A DNA stretch of 20,779 bases from Pectinatus sp. (GTDB lineage: Bacteria > Bacillota > Negativicutes > Selenomonadales > Selenomonadaceae). The notes below the pieces were generated by a model, which was given only the letters and a program-made list of their open reading frames with translations, did no database searches and was not told the origin of the DNA. The stretch covers positions 1-20,779 of the forward strand of contig JAHHSR010000023.1 in assembly GCA_020025075.1 (NCBI GenBank), read 5' to 3'. Below, one piece after another: positions 20,595 through 20,779 of this stretch (positions are counted from its first letter, which is position 1; each line of letters opens with the position of its first letter). A program made the translations under genes and the position numbers.

Positions 20595-20669
20595 TGGCTG
20601 GGGTAGCTGGATTCGAACCAACGCATGCGGGAGTCAAAGTCCCGTGCCTTACCGCTTGGCGATACCCCA
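20595..20669 (-). tRNA. tRNA-Gln (TTG)
   Basis: 75 bases with encoded CCA. The acceptor TGGGGTA pairs with TACCCCA (a U1-A72 type end is usual for bacterial tRNA-Gln), the anticodon is TTG, and the T loop is TTCGAAT. Only 4 bases separate it from tRNA-Lys. Confidence 0.96.
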
Positions 20670-20680
20670 ACAAAATATAA

Positions 20681-20715
20681 AGTGACATCAGGCTATCTCA
20701 AGATAACCTGATATC
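20681..20715 (-). other. Hairpin between 5S rRNA and tRNA-Gln
   Basis: ATCAGGCTATCT and AGATAACCTGAT form a 12-position stem with one mismatch and a 2-4 base loop. On the transcribed (minus) strand only a weak T-rich stretch follows, so it is more likely an RNA processing hairpin than a terminator. Confidence 0.5.
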
Positions 20716-20726
20716 ATTTTTTTAAA

Positions 20727-20779
20727 CCGGCAACTACCTATCCTCCCGGAGGGTCTCCCCTCAAGTACTTTCGGCCTCT
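20727..20779 (-). rRNA. rrf: 5S ribosomal RNA, 3' part (runs off the window)
   Basis: The minus strand gives the typical 3' half of 5S rRNA: CCGAAAGTACTTG, GGGGAGACCCTCCGGGAGGA and TAGGTAGTTGCCGG. The 5' half lies beyond 20779. The exact 3' end is estimated. Confidence 0.9.

Noticed and set aside
1..20779. CRISPR array, prophage or defence island
   Set aside because: No regularly spaced direct repeats, no phage structural or integrase genes, and no known defence-gene cluster were seen on either strand.

Overview
The window reads as a chromosomal segment of a low-to-mid GC Bacillota. I infer the class Negativicutes from gene content and order: a biotin-domain-less oxaloacetate decarboxylase alpha/pyruvate carboxylase B type protein, plus a reduced version of the classic Bacillus/Clostridium ctsR-radA-yacL-ispD-ispF-gltX-cysS-mrnC run. 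No species call is possible from sequence alone.

Layout. (1) 1-260: a hairpin resembling an IS200/IS605 element end, a short protein-like gene remnant on + (48-206) and a bidirectional terminator. (2) 263-4779, minus strand: oadA with a long, highly structured 5' leader (AT-only inverted repeat, possible H-type pseudoknot, sigma-70 promoter, Rex/CRP-like palindrome). Upstream of it are an ANTAR response regulator and its HisKA_2 sensor kinase (overlapping genes), then a secreted NlpC/P60 hydrolase behind a c-di-AMP (ydaO/yuaA) riboswitch. (3) 4780-5409: a divergent regulatory island holding that riboswitch and, facing right, a T-box (AUC specifier, TGGT bulge) for ileS. (4) 5410-16886, plus strand: a type-2-like ileS, then ctsR, an unlisted 44-residue small ORF, radA, yacL, ispD, ispF, gltX, cysS, mrnC. 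Compared with Bacillus, mcsA, mcsB, clpC, disA and cysE are missing from their usual slots. (5) 16888-17613: a THF riboswitch and the folate ECF S component folT. (6) 17804-19141: usp, gamma-carbonic anhydrase-like protein, ndk. (7) 19247-20439: PduO-type cobalamin adenosyltransferase overlapping a PLD-family lipoprotein nuclease. (8) 20476-20779, minus strand: terminator, tRNA-Lys, tRNA-Gln and the 3' part of 5S rRNA, the tail of an rRNA operon.

How it works together. Most of the window is core information processing (three aminoacyl-tRNA synthetases, RadA, Mini-RNase III, tRNA/5S) and isoprenoid precursor synthesis. Its regulation is largely RNA based: three recognised riboswitch classes (c-di-AMP, T-box, THF), an RNA-binding antiterminator regulator (ANTAR), two uncharacterised structured leaders (oadA, usp), and a recurring translation-start architecture in which a GCTGC hairpin sits between a strong Shine-Dalgarno sequence and the ATG (ctsR, radA, PduO gene). 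The most promising undescribed items are the oadA leader, the hairpin-bridged starts, the 44-aa peptide in the place of mcsA-mcsB-clpC, and the 19-codon leader peptide before cysS.
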